The position numbers were made by a program, and so were the translations under genes. From Phyllostachys edulis (Eukaryota; Streptophyta; Magnoliopsida; Poales; Poaceae): a DNA stretch of 64,000 nucleotides. The stretch lies in NCBI GenBank assembly GCA_036346405.1, contig CM070567.1:46487633-46551632 (forward strand), read 5' to 3'. The stretch's first letter is position 1, and each line of letters starts with the position of its first letter. This document shows positions 1 through 11,686 of this stretch, piece after piece. The notes under the pieces were generated by a model that saw only the letters and a list, made by a program, of their open reading frames with translations, did not search any database and was not told the origin of the DNA.

Positions 1-1
1 C

Positions 2-79
2 ACCGCTACTCAGGACTCCGCTCCACTGGTCACAGTCTCTCAGGACGTTATCCCTCCTCCTCAGGATCCCACTATCTGA
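2..79 (+). CDS. C-terminal end of retroelement polyprotein (partial)
   Basis: An open frame runs in from the window edge for 25 codons to a TGA at 77-79. The residues are low-complexity (Gln, Asp, Pro, Val, Thr) with no recognisable domain. It lies 480 bp upstream of the polypurine tract and 3' LTR, where the end of a copia polyprotein or of a SIRE-type extra ORF would be. Which of the two it is cannot be decided from this fragment. Confidence 0.4.
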   Translation, partial: TATQDSAPLVTVSQDVIPPPQDPTI

Positions 80-561
80 GTCGTTTTTGGTATTTTGATG
101 CCAAAGGGGGAGAGAAGTGAAAAGATAGAAGACATAGCTTTAGGGGGAGCAAGCGCAAGCTTTTGCTATATATGGACTTATTATGTAATGTTGAACTTAT
201 GTGCTTGTAATAGTTTAACTATACGTTTTTTTTAACTTGTTGAACTTGTTGGATACTTATGTTATTATCTTAAATGCAATCTTACTTATCGTTATATATT
301 ACTATTGCATTTCCTCAAGTTCAAATTTACTAAAGAAACTCCGCCCAAATTTCTCATATGTTCTCTAAAATGCTCTATCTTTTTATGCACACGTTTAGGG
401 GGAGCTTTCTTTAAAATAGACTTAACAAGAAAATAATTCTCATACATTCTCTCATGCTTATTGCAAGAATTGTTTTATTGTTAAGCCACAAATAGAATAT
501 ACAATTATGGTATATTCAAACCAATCTTTCTCACATATTGTTAGTGTTGTCATCAATTACC

Positions 562-575
562 AAAAAGGGGGAGAT
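562..575 (+). other. Polypurine tract before the 3' LTR
   Basis: The purine run CAAAAAGGGGGAGAT lies directly against the TG that opens the LTR at 576. This is where plus-strand DNA synthesis is primed in LTR retrotransposons. The same tract, reversed, flanks the LTR of the gag-only element at 35439-35450. Confidence 0.8.
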
Positions 576-2284
576 TGAAAAGCATCTAGGCCCCTAAATA
601 TTATTTTGGTAATTAATGATAATATGTGAATATGGGATTAACAAGTTTATTGAGTATTTACAAGGTTAAGTCCCATTGGTGAACTTATTGACGCAAAGAT
701 GCATGCCAAAGGAGAAAATGAAGATCCACAAGGCTTAAAGACAAGGTACTAGTAGTCTAGGTTCCTTTTCTATTTTACCGGTCTTGGGAGTTTGGTTGGA
801 AGACCGGATTATAGGATAAATACCATACTATTAAGAGGGATCATGGCTAGTAGCTTGATAGCATGTTCTGATGCAATATGGATCAACTTAGGATCATGCA
901 TGCATGTGTACTTTAACTTGAAATTGATTTGAAAAATTCTAAGTCTTCGGTCAAAATCGGTAGTACCGCTAGCTCAACTTCGGTCGTATCAGCTCGATCT
1001 TGATATGACCGGTCTCTACTCGGCGGTAGTACCGCATTTTGAAGGGAACAGCCAATTAAGTATTGAAGCGGAACGACCGGGTCCTTGACGGTCGTACCGT
1101 AGTGTGGTCATTCCGTATTTTAGTTGGCGGTTCAATAAAACCAGAAGCGTTGCAAATTGCCTCTGACTTTCTCATGGAAATCGGTCGTATCGCCCGTGAC
1201 TTACTGGCCGCATCCGTTTTAAGGTCGTTCCTATTTTTATGAGGCGGTTCAATAAAAACAGAACAAGTGTAAAATCGCTCGAAACTTATCTCGAAATCGG
1301 ACGTTCCCGTGTTTTGGGAACGGTCGATCGACTCGGTCATTCCGATTTTTATATGGCGGTACAAAAATTCCGAACCGATGCAATCCTTGAGTAAATCGCG
1401 AAACCCTACAAGCGGTCGTCTCGCTCGTAAAAACAGACGATCGAGAAATCGGACGTCTGGCGCTTTTTGCCTCTGGCCGTTCGATCGGAAATTTCAATGG
1501 CTACTTTTTCCTTTTTTAGTATCTGGTCTAGCCGTTGATCGCTCGGTCGAGTTCGATCGTCTCGCCACTTGCTGCGGATCGTCTCGATTTCGCCGACTTC
1601 TCTGGTTTCGTTTCAACGGTCATAATTGCTTGTGGGGGATATAAATACCCCCCCCAACTGCTCAAGTCAAGGCTGCTAGTGCCCATTTTGACATTCATAG
1701 AGCCTTGAGAGCCTTTGCATTCACTCAACACTCAAAACACTCTTGTGCATTCATTGTGAGCTTGTTGAGATACATTCAAGTGCATTCATTCTCCTAGTTG
1801 ATCCATGTGCACTTGAGTGCCGTCAAGTGAAGACCTTGATTCATTACTCTTGGAGTGTTGCCGCACTCCTAGACGGTTGGAGAAGGAGCACGGTGATCTC
1901 TTCGAAGAAGATTGTGAAGAGGCCCGGTGCAAGTTTGTGAGTGGTTTGGTGTTCACCATCTCCGGAGCGGAGAAAGAACAACCATAGTGATTTGAGGGAA
2001 GGCTTAATTCGTGGAGCCGGCTTGAGACGTCAAGCTTCCTCAACGTGGACTAGTGAAGACCGGCAAGTCTTCGATACCACGGGAAAAACATCGTCGTGTC
2101 CTTGTGGTTATTTCTAGTCTTTACTTTCCGCATTTATATCTCTAGCATATTATTGTGATTGTCTTGTTTAGCTAGAAGTATAACTTGTTTAGACTAAGTT
2201 ATTAATTGGATAAATTGTTAATTTGTTAAAAAGTTTAGAAACCTCCTATTCACCCCCCTCTAGTCGGTTATCCTTGATCCTACA
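576..2284 (+). repeat. 3' LTR of the SIRE-like element (1709 bp)
   Basis: The LTR opens TGAAAAGCATC after the polypurine tract and ends in TACA at 2284, next to transposase sequence. The middle (about 950-1350) is studded with GGTCGTA/TACGACC-type words in both orientations, as in the 3.55-kb LTRs at 31885 and 39860. A TATA-like stretch GGGATATAAATACC occurs near 1635-1650, a plausible LTR core promoter. The final segment, CACCCCCCTCTAGTCGG, is shared by the SIRE-like LTRs of the window. Confidence 0.8.
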
Positions 2285-4489
2285 CCTTTCCCTTGAGCCT
2301 ATCAATGTTCGCAGTCCAGATTAGTTGTTCCCAGGTCGGTTGGCCAGTGAAATGGCCAACCGCAGCGTAACCATACATCTCTCCAGTCCAGGTTTGCATC
2401 ACCGCCTCCTTGGTGAAATAGTCAGAGAGGTACTGACCGGAATGCTGCGCCACCGTCGAACATGCGGCTATGACATGGGAGTAGGGCCTATGCAGAAGAT
2501 GGGGCTTGTTGCAAGTGCATGTGAAACTACCGCGGCGTAGCACGTACTCATGGGTGACCCTCTCGCGGTTCGTCCCGCGGTGTCCTTTATCCCTGCATAT
2601 TATCTCGAAGCGAAGCTCCCTTGTGCCCATCTTGAATGCCCAGTGCATCTCACCCTTCTTGCTCTTCTTCTCCATGTACTTGGTGACCATGGTGGAGTAT
2701 AGTATTCTGTCATTTGCCATAGCAAGCGACGCGTTATTGTTTCTGTCAACAAAGTAGTTCGTCGTACTACGGAGAATTGCCTCCACAATACCCACCAAAA
2801 GGGAGGCACCTTGCACCGCGCATGACCCAGTTGTACACCTCGGCTAAATTAGTTGTCATGACACTATATCGAGCACCACCCCTATCATGGAGCAGCGACC
2901 ACTTCTCCTTAGGCTCGTGCTCAATCCAGTCCGAGAAGCATTTCCCCTGCGCCCCCATTCTCCTCGTCAATCTGGGAGCATCTGTGGGTAGCTGTGGCAA
3001 TGCCTCGGGGGCCTGGTCAGCGCTTGGGGCGACCCTTCTCGCTGCCTTCCTTCTGTGAGTCTTAGTCCGCTCATCCATAATCTTCTAGAGTGCTTCGAAC
3101 TTCCGCTACTGGTTCTGGTTGCACAGCTATTTGAACAGGTTCATCAAGTCTTTGTTGCGGAACTGCTTGTAGAAGTTTGCACCCAAGTGCTCATGCACCA
3201 CCTGCTATGCAGATCCGGCCATGCAGGTGGTACGTTCTCTCCTTGTTGCAACTGGGTTATTGCACGCAGCAGGCCTGTATGCCGATCATGTATGAGACAT
3301 ACGTTTGGACGGCCTTGCACAACAGAAATCCTCACATTCTTCAGGAACCACAACTAGCTGTTCGTGTTCTCGCTTTCAACGAAAGCGAATGCCACAGGAA
3401 AAACTTGATTGTTCCCGTCCGTCGCTATTGCAGTCAGTATTTGGCCCTTGTACTTCCTAGTCAAGAATGTGCCATCTACGCACAAGATTGGACGGCAGTG
3501 CTGGAATGCATTGATGCATGGACCAAACGCGAAGAATGCTCACAGTAGTACCCTCTTATTGGCACACTTCGGGTGCGTGGCGTCTTAAATATCAATATGG
3601 GTGCCGGAATTTCTGTCTTGTATGACTCAAAGTTGCTCGGGGAGGTTGTGGTAGGAATCCTCGAACGTGCCTCACCTTAATTCCAATGCCTTCTATTTTG
3701 CCCTTCAAGCCTTGGCATAGCTAATTGCGTACTGGAACCTTGCCTCAGTCGTCCAAATGATGGATCATGGCTCAAAATCTAGATTATACATGATCTCCCT
3801 GTACATAAGGTTGGTGATGAAACCTGATAACAGGTTCCAGTGGGACTGCACTGACTCAGAAACGACGCATGTGTGAGGGACCACTATAGAGCACTTCCAG
3901 TAGGTATCCCACTTAGGCTGAAATGCGTGCACTCGCTAAGGGCATCCCTCTATGCCGCACTTCACGTCGTAGAATCTTGGGTAGACTTGACGACTTTGAA
4001 TGTGCGTCACACCGACAAGGCCTAAAATTTGACCGCGTCCTGCATGGCCTCCTTGCATTTGTACATAGATCCTAACCTGACCTCACTCTGGTTGTACTCC
4101 CACGACACACGGGAGTCTTCGTTGACGACGAGGTTCTCGAACTGGTATGTGTTCCAATCGGATGGAACCGCCTGCTGGTCCACATCATCCTCGTCGTCGG
4201 AACCTTCATCTTCAGATAATGCTATGTAGTCTCGGTCTTTGAGATCTATACTTTGCACTACGGCTTCCACCTCCTCACCCTCGTCAGCAATACCAGTAGC
4301 TTGCCTGACCGTAGGAGTTACTTCCGCAGGGTCTTCATCGACAACATCAGCAACTCCGAGAGCTTCAGCCATTGTGTGCGCTGCGCTGTGGCTGGAGTTC
4401 CCGACTTCCTCTTCGGCGTCAGCATCCCCTTCTTGTTTAGCCGCAGGTGGAGGAGTGAGTTTGGCATATGCTTGGACCAGAATGATCAA
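2285..4489 (-). pseudogene. MuDR-type (MULE) transposase pseudogene, C-terminus cut by an LTR
   Basis: Read on the minus strand, the fragments give a Mutator-like transposase in order. The N-terminus is acidic (4022-4489) and ends in a MYKCKEAMQDAV motif typical of MuDR proteins. The DDE catalytic region follows, with the first Asp in CVDGTF (near 3485) and the second in LIHDRH (near 3290). The SWIM zinc finger comes last, with a CTCN...YSHVIAAC pattern (near 2440-2510). These enzymes cut and paste Mutator-type DNA transposons. The copy is dead: several frame changes separate the pieces, and a stop (CTA on the plus strand, 3354-3356) replaces the Trp expected in the 'NSWLWFL' motif. The reading frame ends four bases inside the SIRE-like LTR, so the C-terminus was lost at the 2284/2285 junction. 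I could not find terminal inverted repeats. Confidence 0.85.
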
Positions 4490-5615
4490 TTTCCACCCTG
4501 CCTCCCTCGCGATGCGTACATATGACTGCTATGAATTTGGTCCCTTCAGATACACTAACTCCCAATATGTGGGCTGTTCTATCCGTGGGGAAAGACAACT
4601 CAATCTCAGATTATACAAATCACGGTCTACTTAGTTGTCACATATTTTTGTCACATCACGCGTGGCGTGATTGAAGGCATAGTTGAAAATAAGGTTAGGG
4701 AGACATTATCTTTCAAATATTTATTAAAAAATGGATTAAATTTAAAAAAAAGTTCACGGATGGGCTACCGAAAGCTCTTTGTTTCGGCCAACGCCTAGCC
4801 CTAGCCCGGCCAAAATATGGGGATGAGAAGTGAACTGCATCACAGGCTAAGCACATAGTTTACTTAGCAGGTTGTATTGGCACCTTGGCAGGGCATATTT
4901 GTTTGTATCAGGTTAGCCTGGCCAAAAAATTCTGCATGGTGAAAACCGCTATGAGTGGAAGATATCGCATGCGGATTTTATTGGCCAGCATGCTGATCTA
5001 GTCATCCTACAGTCCAGATTGGCAAGAATCTTCGTACGCTCGCAGAATTTACGTCACATTCAACGAGCGAGTAAAATTTGCATATTCGGCCTAAAGAAAA
5101 CAGTGATATAAAATTTGCATATTCGGCCTAATGAAACCAGTGATATCAAGCAAACACAGCATGCGATGACTCGGTGCCAGAATAACTGAAGAAACGAGAA
5201 ATCAATTTACAACAGGTGGGAATTTGAGATGCTCTGTAAAAACAACATGAATCGTAATTTACAGACTAGCAAAAGTTACAAAGCATAAGAAAGATACCAC
5301 TAGCCAAGTGGCATCGACTGTCTTCCCATCACCTGTTGGCTCGTTGAATAACACGAAACACAAACAATGAACTTGTACTATTTATCTTGGAGGAGTATAT
5401 GTATCTGTACAGGAGCATATTCCATTATTCTTTTGTGCAACACAAATGGCAACACTGGCATTGCTGTAAGCCAGGAGCATCTACAAACAAATGTTCGCCT
5501 CCATCACCAGCAGCCTCCTTTGAGAGATCCACCCCATAAATCATGCTGTCAGTAAGAAACATGGACACCAGTGACCAGGTAAGCAGAGCAAAAGGCCCAC
5601 AAGGAAAACACTCGG
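4490..5615. other. Intergenic DNA with 3' flank of the WD40 gene
   Basis: There is no supported coding region here. The left part (4490-4850) is probably the 5' flank of the transposase relic and includes an A/T-rich stretch. A 37-bp direct duplication sits at 5073-5146. Positions about 5360-5615 immediately follow the WD40 stop codon on the minus strand and are the likely 3' UTR; I could not identify the poly(A) site with confidence. Confidence 0.5.
5073..5146. repeat. 37-bp direct tandem duplication (2 copies)
   Basis: Two near-identical 37-bp units start at 5073 and 5110, each beginning AAAATTTGCATATTCGGCCT and ending in CAGTGATAT. They differ at a few positions. No coding role is apparent. 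Confidence 0.8.
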
Positions 5616-8600
5616 TCATGTGAAAAGAACAGATGAAGATTGCTTGAAGCTGGAACTGCTTGCTTTATTCGAAGACGTGATTGCCCTGTCCTTTGAAACA
5701 GCACTACCTAAAACTAATTCAGAAGAATTCGACTGATGATTGTTTTCATTGTGGCCAGGTCTGACCCAGATTTTGATTAGTCCCTCGCGGCAAATGGTGA
5801 GGATTGAGTCGTTGGTGAACACCAGACCGGACAGGGGATCCACATGTACTCGGTGTGCAACAAGGGGTGAGAGCTTTGGCACATCTCGCATTCTAGGAGA
5901 AGGTTGAAGAACACCTGTTGGAGGGCATGCATTGTCCCAGTGTGCAGAAGGGCTCCCACTGCTAAATGTTGGTGAGCCACTGGAAGGATGACGTAGTGGG
6001 ACAACAATCTCATCCATTGCCAGGTCCCACAAAAGCAGTTGGGTGTCCTAAGAGTATGTAACAGTCAATAAACCAGGTTGGAAAAGTAAAATGCGAAACG
6101 ACTGGCCAAAATTTATCTGATAGCTATAAGTAATCATATGCTCAAGAAATGATATCAAATCACCAAGTTTTAGGCAAAACAGCTCGATCTTCTAATTTAT
6201 AAACAAGAATATGACGAGGCAAAATAACCTTTAATTAAGCAAAACAGCTTGATCTTCTAATTTGTAAACAAGAATATGACAAGGTAAAATAACCTTTAAT
6301 TAAGCAAAACAGCTTGATCTTCTAATTTGTAAACAAGAATATGACAAGGTAAAATAACCTTTAATTAAGCAAAACAGCTTGATCTTCTAATTTCTAAACA
6401 AGAATATGAAGAGGTCAAATAATCTTTAAAAGTTCATCAACACGCACGGAAAATATTAACATATGTCACACAGTCAGAAAAAAGCAGCATGAGCATGGTG
6501 ATGATTAGGACAAATTAGCATAGCCATATCTTATTACATAAGTAGTGCGATCAGTTTAATGCCCTGCAACAAGCATAACAGAGGACAGCAGGAAAATGCC
6601 AACAGTTCATTAATCTAAGGTCTCCCAACAATCCAGCAAGCAACAAAGAAAATGAAACGATAAGTATTTCAGGTACTCCCAAGCTTCACTTTTATTTGTA
6701 TTTAGAAGTTACCGAATCAGAGTATCAGACAGGCATGCAACAGTATTGTTTATTTACTATGACTACTACATGATTTCAATATAGAGTATATGCCATAAAT
6801 TTTCAAACTATAATTCCAGCTATACATACCTGACCAACAGAACCAAAACGATACACAACATTTTCTCCTGTTCCATCAGAATTTGGTGGCGACCAATATG
6901 AATCAAAAGCAACACCACTAACCTGTCAACAGAAAATTAGTGTTGTCCTCAAATTACAAGTTTTGAAAGGAAACATTACAAGTTTTGAAAGGAAACATTA
7001 AGACATTGAAAAAGTTCAAGGCAAATTAAACTAATACCCAGGAATTATGCCCTTCACCCCATGCAACTATCTTTCTGTCATCCATGCTCCAGACCTGCAC
7101 AAGATCATCTTCGCCACCTGTCAATAGATATTTGCCATCCGAGCTGTAAAAACAGAACACAATCGAATTAGGTAAGAAACTGAGCCATACTCATTTGTGT
7201 ATTACTCCATTGGTCCACCCGACTAAAATCTCATAGTTGACAAGAAAATAGAAAGTAGGAAATAATTAGCACATGAGAAACCAGAGAGCAGAAAGCTGAT
7301 AAGATGGTAGAGAGACGCTTCAATGTATAGCTCACTGCTTACCCGATGGACCAATATGCTACCTTAGCTTCAAAAGTAGGAACTTTTACAATGAAGCCAA
7401 ACGAAAAATAAATCACAGAAAGCAAACCATGCTGGAAAATAATGTTGCAAGGCAAATTTTGTGTTATTGCACCAAACACATAGAAATAGACAACCGGACA
7501 CTATGTAATGTTATGCAAAACAAACAAAACCACCGATATATGCCCAAAAAACGACCTACAACACGGGCAGCCAACCAGTAAATTATTTGATGTTTCAATT
7601 GCGAAATAAATTCAACAGGTCAACACATCAAAATAGAGAACAGGACACTGTATGTAATGTTATGCAAAACAAACAAAATACCGCATATATGCCAAAAACA
7701 TGACCTACAGCACGGGCAGCCAACCAGTAAATTATTTGATGTTTCAATTGCAAAAGAAATTCAACAGGGAAGGAGAGAAGATAAGCAGCAGCACACAGCA
7801 GAAGTGGCTGCTGAGCAGAACAGGCATAAGTAGCAAGTAACAGAACATATCCAATTATCAGATAGCTAACTTCGATCTGATACACTAGTCTACACTCTAC
7901 ACTAAGGAAACTACAACAGTTTCACATACTAGTCAACCCAGGCTGGTTTTAGAGTTCAAACTAAGAGTAACAAACAGAAACACATTTCAGGAAGACTCAG
8001 CATGAAAAGTTTCAAAGAGCAAAATGCGTAAAAATGGCTTAGATAAAAAAAAAAACTAAAAGGGCAGCCAAACAGTAGGGAATAATCAGAATATAAATCA
8101 TAACTGGGAAAAACACGGCAATACAATTACCTCCAGGTGCAACACAAGAGCGCGCCATAATAACTTTTTCCACCAAATATTAGTTGTTCCTTTGAAAAAT
8201 CGAATACTCTCAAATAACCTACATATGATTTATTAATGTTAATTCAATAGCAATATAAACTCGGTGGATTTTAGGATGAGTAAAAAACTCTCTAGTCATT
8301 GTCTAGGACAAAGCAAATACCATCTCGCCCAACAGTTGCCAAGTATGCTCCATCTGGAGAAAAGGAAACCGTGTTGATTGAACCTTGACAAATATGCCAT
8401 CTAGCAATTGGGTTGCTCTGTAATGTTATTGAGAGAAATCCAAAGTTAATCATGGTACCACATTTTTTAAAGCCAAACATGTTTAAGACCTTGATATAAA
8501 CTCTTCTAATCGTGTAGATTGAACCTTGACAAATATGCCATCTAGCAATTGGGTCGCTCTGTAATGTTATTTAGAGAAATCCAAAGTTAATCATGGTACC

Positions 8601-11600
8601 ACATTTTTTAAGGCCAAACATGTTTAAGATCTTGATATAAACTCTTCCAATCAAATGTTATAGAGGAAGAATTATTTATAGGATACTAAAAAGCATAGGA
8701 TAATGGAACTAATTCCCAAGATTCACTGTACATGATGTACTGAGCTTGCTGGTATGAGACCTGGTGGCTGGCATATGCCAGTGAAGTTCTTGTCACAAAA
8801 GTAAATTCTAGTGAAAACAATAATACTATACGAAGGTGGAGACCAGCACAAGTGCATCGTGTTTGAGCCTAGCATGCTACCATCTTTTTTTCGATTACTC
8901 CACAACCAAACTCTGAAATGCAAGTATAAAGCAAAACTAGTACTTTTGAAGGACTAATTTAGCATGTCTAATCTTTGCACTCAAGAATGTATGAGTGAAG
9001 ACATTTTAAACAGTGCGCTCTCTAAAGGACTTGGATTTGTGTGTCCTTACCTATAATTTTTAAATAATGGGAAATTTATATTCGGTAGCTGTCATTGTTT
9101 AGCAACTTACATTGCTACTTCCATGCTTTACATAAGAGGGGGAATAAGGATGTTCATTGCTTTAAGCCTTTAAGAAAGTTCAGACTTCAGAGTTAAGAAC
9201 ACTATACACTGTAGAATAGCTAAACAGATGGGTAGACCACAGAGGGTGGAAAAACAATTTTACATCAAAGCATCCTTACTTCAGCAAAATAATGCAGTTT
9301 AGGCAAACAATAATGGAGTGCTTAAAATACCTTACTCGACTTTGCATGCGAAACCATCAACTGAGCTGGATCCTTTATAGCTGGAAATGTACACTCGGTG
9401 TTTCCATCTTTGCACTAAATATAAAGAATATACATCAGTTCAAACATCAGCCAAACAAAATTAAGATTTAAAAATACCAAATTCCATGACCATCATCTGC
9501 TCACTTTATCATACACATACAAATTTCCATCAGAATGGCTAACAACGAAAATGCCTTCACGCTCTGGCACCCATGCAACAGAGGTACATCGGCTGCAAAA
9601 CATTAGTGTCCAGAAGTCAGTCAGAGAATTAAGTTAAATAATCAGAGGAAGATAAACACCTGCAAGGTCCACTACCCAAACCGTGTTCTGCTTATAATGC
9701 AGCAACGTCAAACAAAAGGCCCAGTAGCCAGTACAAAATTTACTCTCCTTTATCTTTCACTTCTAAAAGGATTTTCATAGGCATGCAAAAATGTGTCATG
9801 CAACACCAAATGGCGAGCACACAAGGAAACCAGGTTGTTCTTACAACAAAGCAAGCTCATGCTCTTGAGGCACTACCTGAGAGCATAGTTGACAAACATA
9901 AAGTCCATTGCTTTACCATAAACTGGTGAACTCAAAAGGATTACTTCCAGTAGAATTAGATTCAAAGTATTACTCGACCATTGATTAATTTCAATATTCC
10001 AAATAAAAACCCCAAGGTATTTTGATACCCAAATCTTCTGTGACCATATTGGGGAAAATGATGGGTTATTGTGTCTATATCACATGATACCAGTGTGCTG
10101 TATTTGTTCTGTGCTAAGTTGATTAAAAATCTTATATGCTAGCTAAAATCTAAATTACCAGATAAAAAATAAACAAACAAGCAATTGCAATATTTACAGG
10201 CAATACTGATAGCCTGATACAAATCCGACAAGTGCAAATAAACTCAAAGCATCATATAAGACAATTGAACAAATAATGAAAATTATAGCATGCCTGCCAC
10301 TATTTGTGCCATCTTTATCACCCTTATTATAATGTTGGGCTGCAACAGGCTTCCTTCCAGGATCTTGTAACTGTTGCCTCAGCGACATTGAGTAGACTGC
10401 ATGATGGACACAAAAAAGCACTCGTATTGATATATAGTTCACTTTGAATCATAAAGCAATTCAAGCTAACAACTATTCCAACTAACCATCCCCTGATCCC
10501 ATCCCGATGATCAAGTCATGCCCCTCCTTGGCCTCTGGGTCAAATGCGTGGCACAGTGGGTTCGAGTTGCTGAAATGGATGGACTTTATTGGATCCTAGT
10601 GCAATTAACCAGCTGATCAGAAAACACCAAGACACTAATAACTACACTTAGCAGGCATCTAATAATAAGAATAAAGACCTTGTCCTGGGAATTGAGGTCA
10701 CTGATGAATAGTGTATCGGCGGCATTGAAGATGATGTATGCACCCTTGCCATCATAGTTTGCTACAGCTTGTGATCCACCAAGGCTTGTAGATGTACCAA
10801 GGCCTCCTGCCATACGGCTGCTTCCAGCCACGGCCCGGCTTGCTCCGTTTCCCCCAACAAAGCTAAGTGCCCGACTTCCGTTCCCAGTGCCCAGCAGCCT
10901 TGCTGCCGCCGATCGCATCCCGCTGCTGGAGCTTGGTGTTGATGGCGTGGAGCCCTGTCCAGCAGTCTTCTCCTTCAGGTACGCCACCGTCAACTGTGAC
11001 AATCAAAACCAATGAATAACCAAGGTAGCACTATAAATCCAGAACTGCACAATAAGCCACAAAGTACGCTTGATCAAGATGCAAGCTGTTACTACAAAAT
11101 TGAGTAATAAAACCAAAGTCATCAATACTGCTACTTTACTAGAGTGTTGTTAGCTGCAGTCCACACTAAAAACCAATCGAAATTCCAACTTTACCGATGA
11201 AGCATTCTGCACTCAGAGCTCGAATAAGGTCTATGCAAGACTAACAGCAAACCTAAATAGCCTAACAAGCAAACAAAATAGTGGGTGCATGTGAACCTAA
11301 GTTCAGATATGCATTTCCGCAATTGAAATCCTTAATTTGGAGTACCCAGCACAAGTATCAAAAACGCAGACTTCCACCAACACTACAAAATCACCGAAAT
11401 CCTCGACGAGAGCAACCCAATTCCCCATGCCACCCACCGAAGCCCACCTAGATCCCCACAGTATGTCCACCCCCTCCCCACCCACCACCCGCAAACCACG
11501 GCGCGAGCGGCGATATGGTACCTGCGAGACGGTCTTCCCGCCGTGGTTGTAGTGCAGGACGGCGGCGGAGTGCGTCTTCTCGTACTGCAGCTTGTACCTC

Positions 11601-11686
11601 CCCTCGGGCGTCTTGAAGTAGGTCTTGAGCCCGGCCGCCGTGGCGCCGCCCCCGGCCCCCGCCGCAGCCGACGAGGTCACTGCCAT
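5616..11686 (-). CDS. WDR20-like WD40-repeat protein, 11 exons, 559 aa
   Basis: CDS exons: 11522-11686, 10679-10993, 10487-10595, 10294-10396, 9505-9592, 9331-9414, 8321-8417, 8131-8218, 7038-7143, 6830-6922 and 5616-6047. Phases agree throughout and the stop is TGA at 5616-5618. The start chosen is the ATG at 11686; an in-frame GTG lies 12 bases upstream. The protein has an Ala/Gly-rich N-terminus, a Ser/Gly-rich linker (about residues 70-125), then WD repeats at about 232-260, 302-330 (ending VFDF), 349-372 (VQVW), 386-424 (LLLWDL) and 485-512 (IKIW). Its layout and length match plant relatives of animal WDR20/DMWD and fungal CreC, beta-propeller partners of USP12/46-type deubiquitinases; that role is inferred. 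All introns are GT-AG except intron 4, which appears to be GC-AG. Introns carry several local duplications, but the coding sequence is intact. Confidence 0.93.
6171..6430. repeat. 65-bp minisatellite, 4 copies, in intron 10
   Basis: Four direct copies of a 65-bp unit, with GCAAAACAGC at about 6174, 6239, 6304 and 6369, lie in the last intron (6048-6829) of the WD40 gene. Copies 2 and 3 are almost identical; copies 1 and 4 have diverged. They are far from the splice sites and should be removed with the intron. Confidence 0.9.
7490..7772. repeat. Tandem duplication of about 147 bp in intron 8
   Basis: A segment beginning GGACACTATGTAATG near 7496 recurs near 7643 with small indels, and both copies include CACGGGCAGCCAACCAGTAA. 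The duplication is intronic (between the exons ending at 8131 and beginning at 7143). Copy edges are approximate. Confidence 0.85.
8371..8652 (-). repeat. 141-bp tandem duplication that copies the start of exon 7
   Basis: Two 141-bp copies (8371-8511 and 8512-8652) are arranged head to tail. The downstream copy holds the real exon 7 acceptor and its first 47 coding bases (8371-8417). The other copy lies in intron 6, upstream in the direction of transcription, and carries the same acceptor (ATTACAG) and the first codons with an Asn-to-Asp change. It lacks the rest of the exon and its donor, so it is a dead exon fragment. Confidence 0.88.
9593..10293 (-). other. Intron 4 with a GC donor (GC-AG intron)
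   Basis: Exon 4 ends ...AGTGGCAG and the intron begins GCATGC at 10293-10288; the acceptor is TTTTGCAG ending at 9593. Only this junction keeps the frame into the conserved RCTSVAWVP segment. The nearby GT (in AAATAGTGG) would shift the frame. GC-AG introns are a known minor class, usually with an AG before the GC, as here. Confidence 0.75.

Larger units (their letters stand above)
1..2284 (+). mobile_element. 3' end of a SIRE-like Ty1/copia LTR retrotransposon
   Basis: This is the terminal part of an element whose body lies left of the window. Positions 2-79 read as the open end of a coding region, rich in Gln, Pro and Thr, closing with TGA at 77-79. Positions 80-561 are non-coding and contain repeated AAAGGGGGAG-type purine tracts (near 103 and 400). 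A polypurine tract at 562-575 abuts an LTR that starts TGAAAAGC at 576 and ends CCTACA at 2284. Repeated purine tracts and a long LTR fit the SIRE/Maximus group of copia elements, and the LTR end (CACCCCCCTCTAGTCGG) matches the other SIRE-like LTRs in this window. The 5' LTR is outside the window, so the target duplication cannot be checked. The call is solid as an LTR element and moderate for lineage. Confidence 0.82.

Noticed and set aside
7628..7885. Hydrophobic 85-residue minus-strand ORF resembling a membrane peptide
   Set aside because: It lies wholly within intron 8 and overlaps a tandem duplication. Its hydrophobicity follows from A/T-rich codons.
10194..10442. Separate 82-residue protein on the minus strand
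   Set aside because: It is exon 4 of the WD40 gene read through into its introns; only the middle (SMSLRQQLQDPGRK) is real coding sequence.
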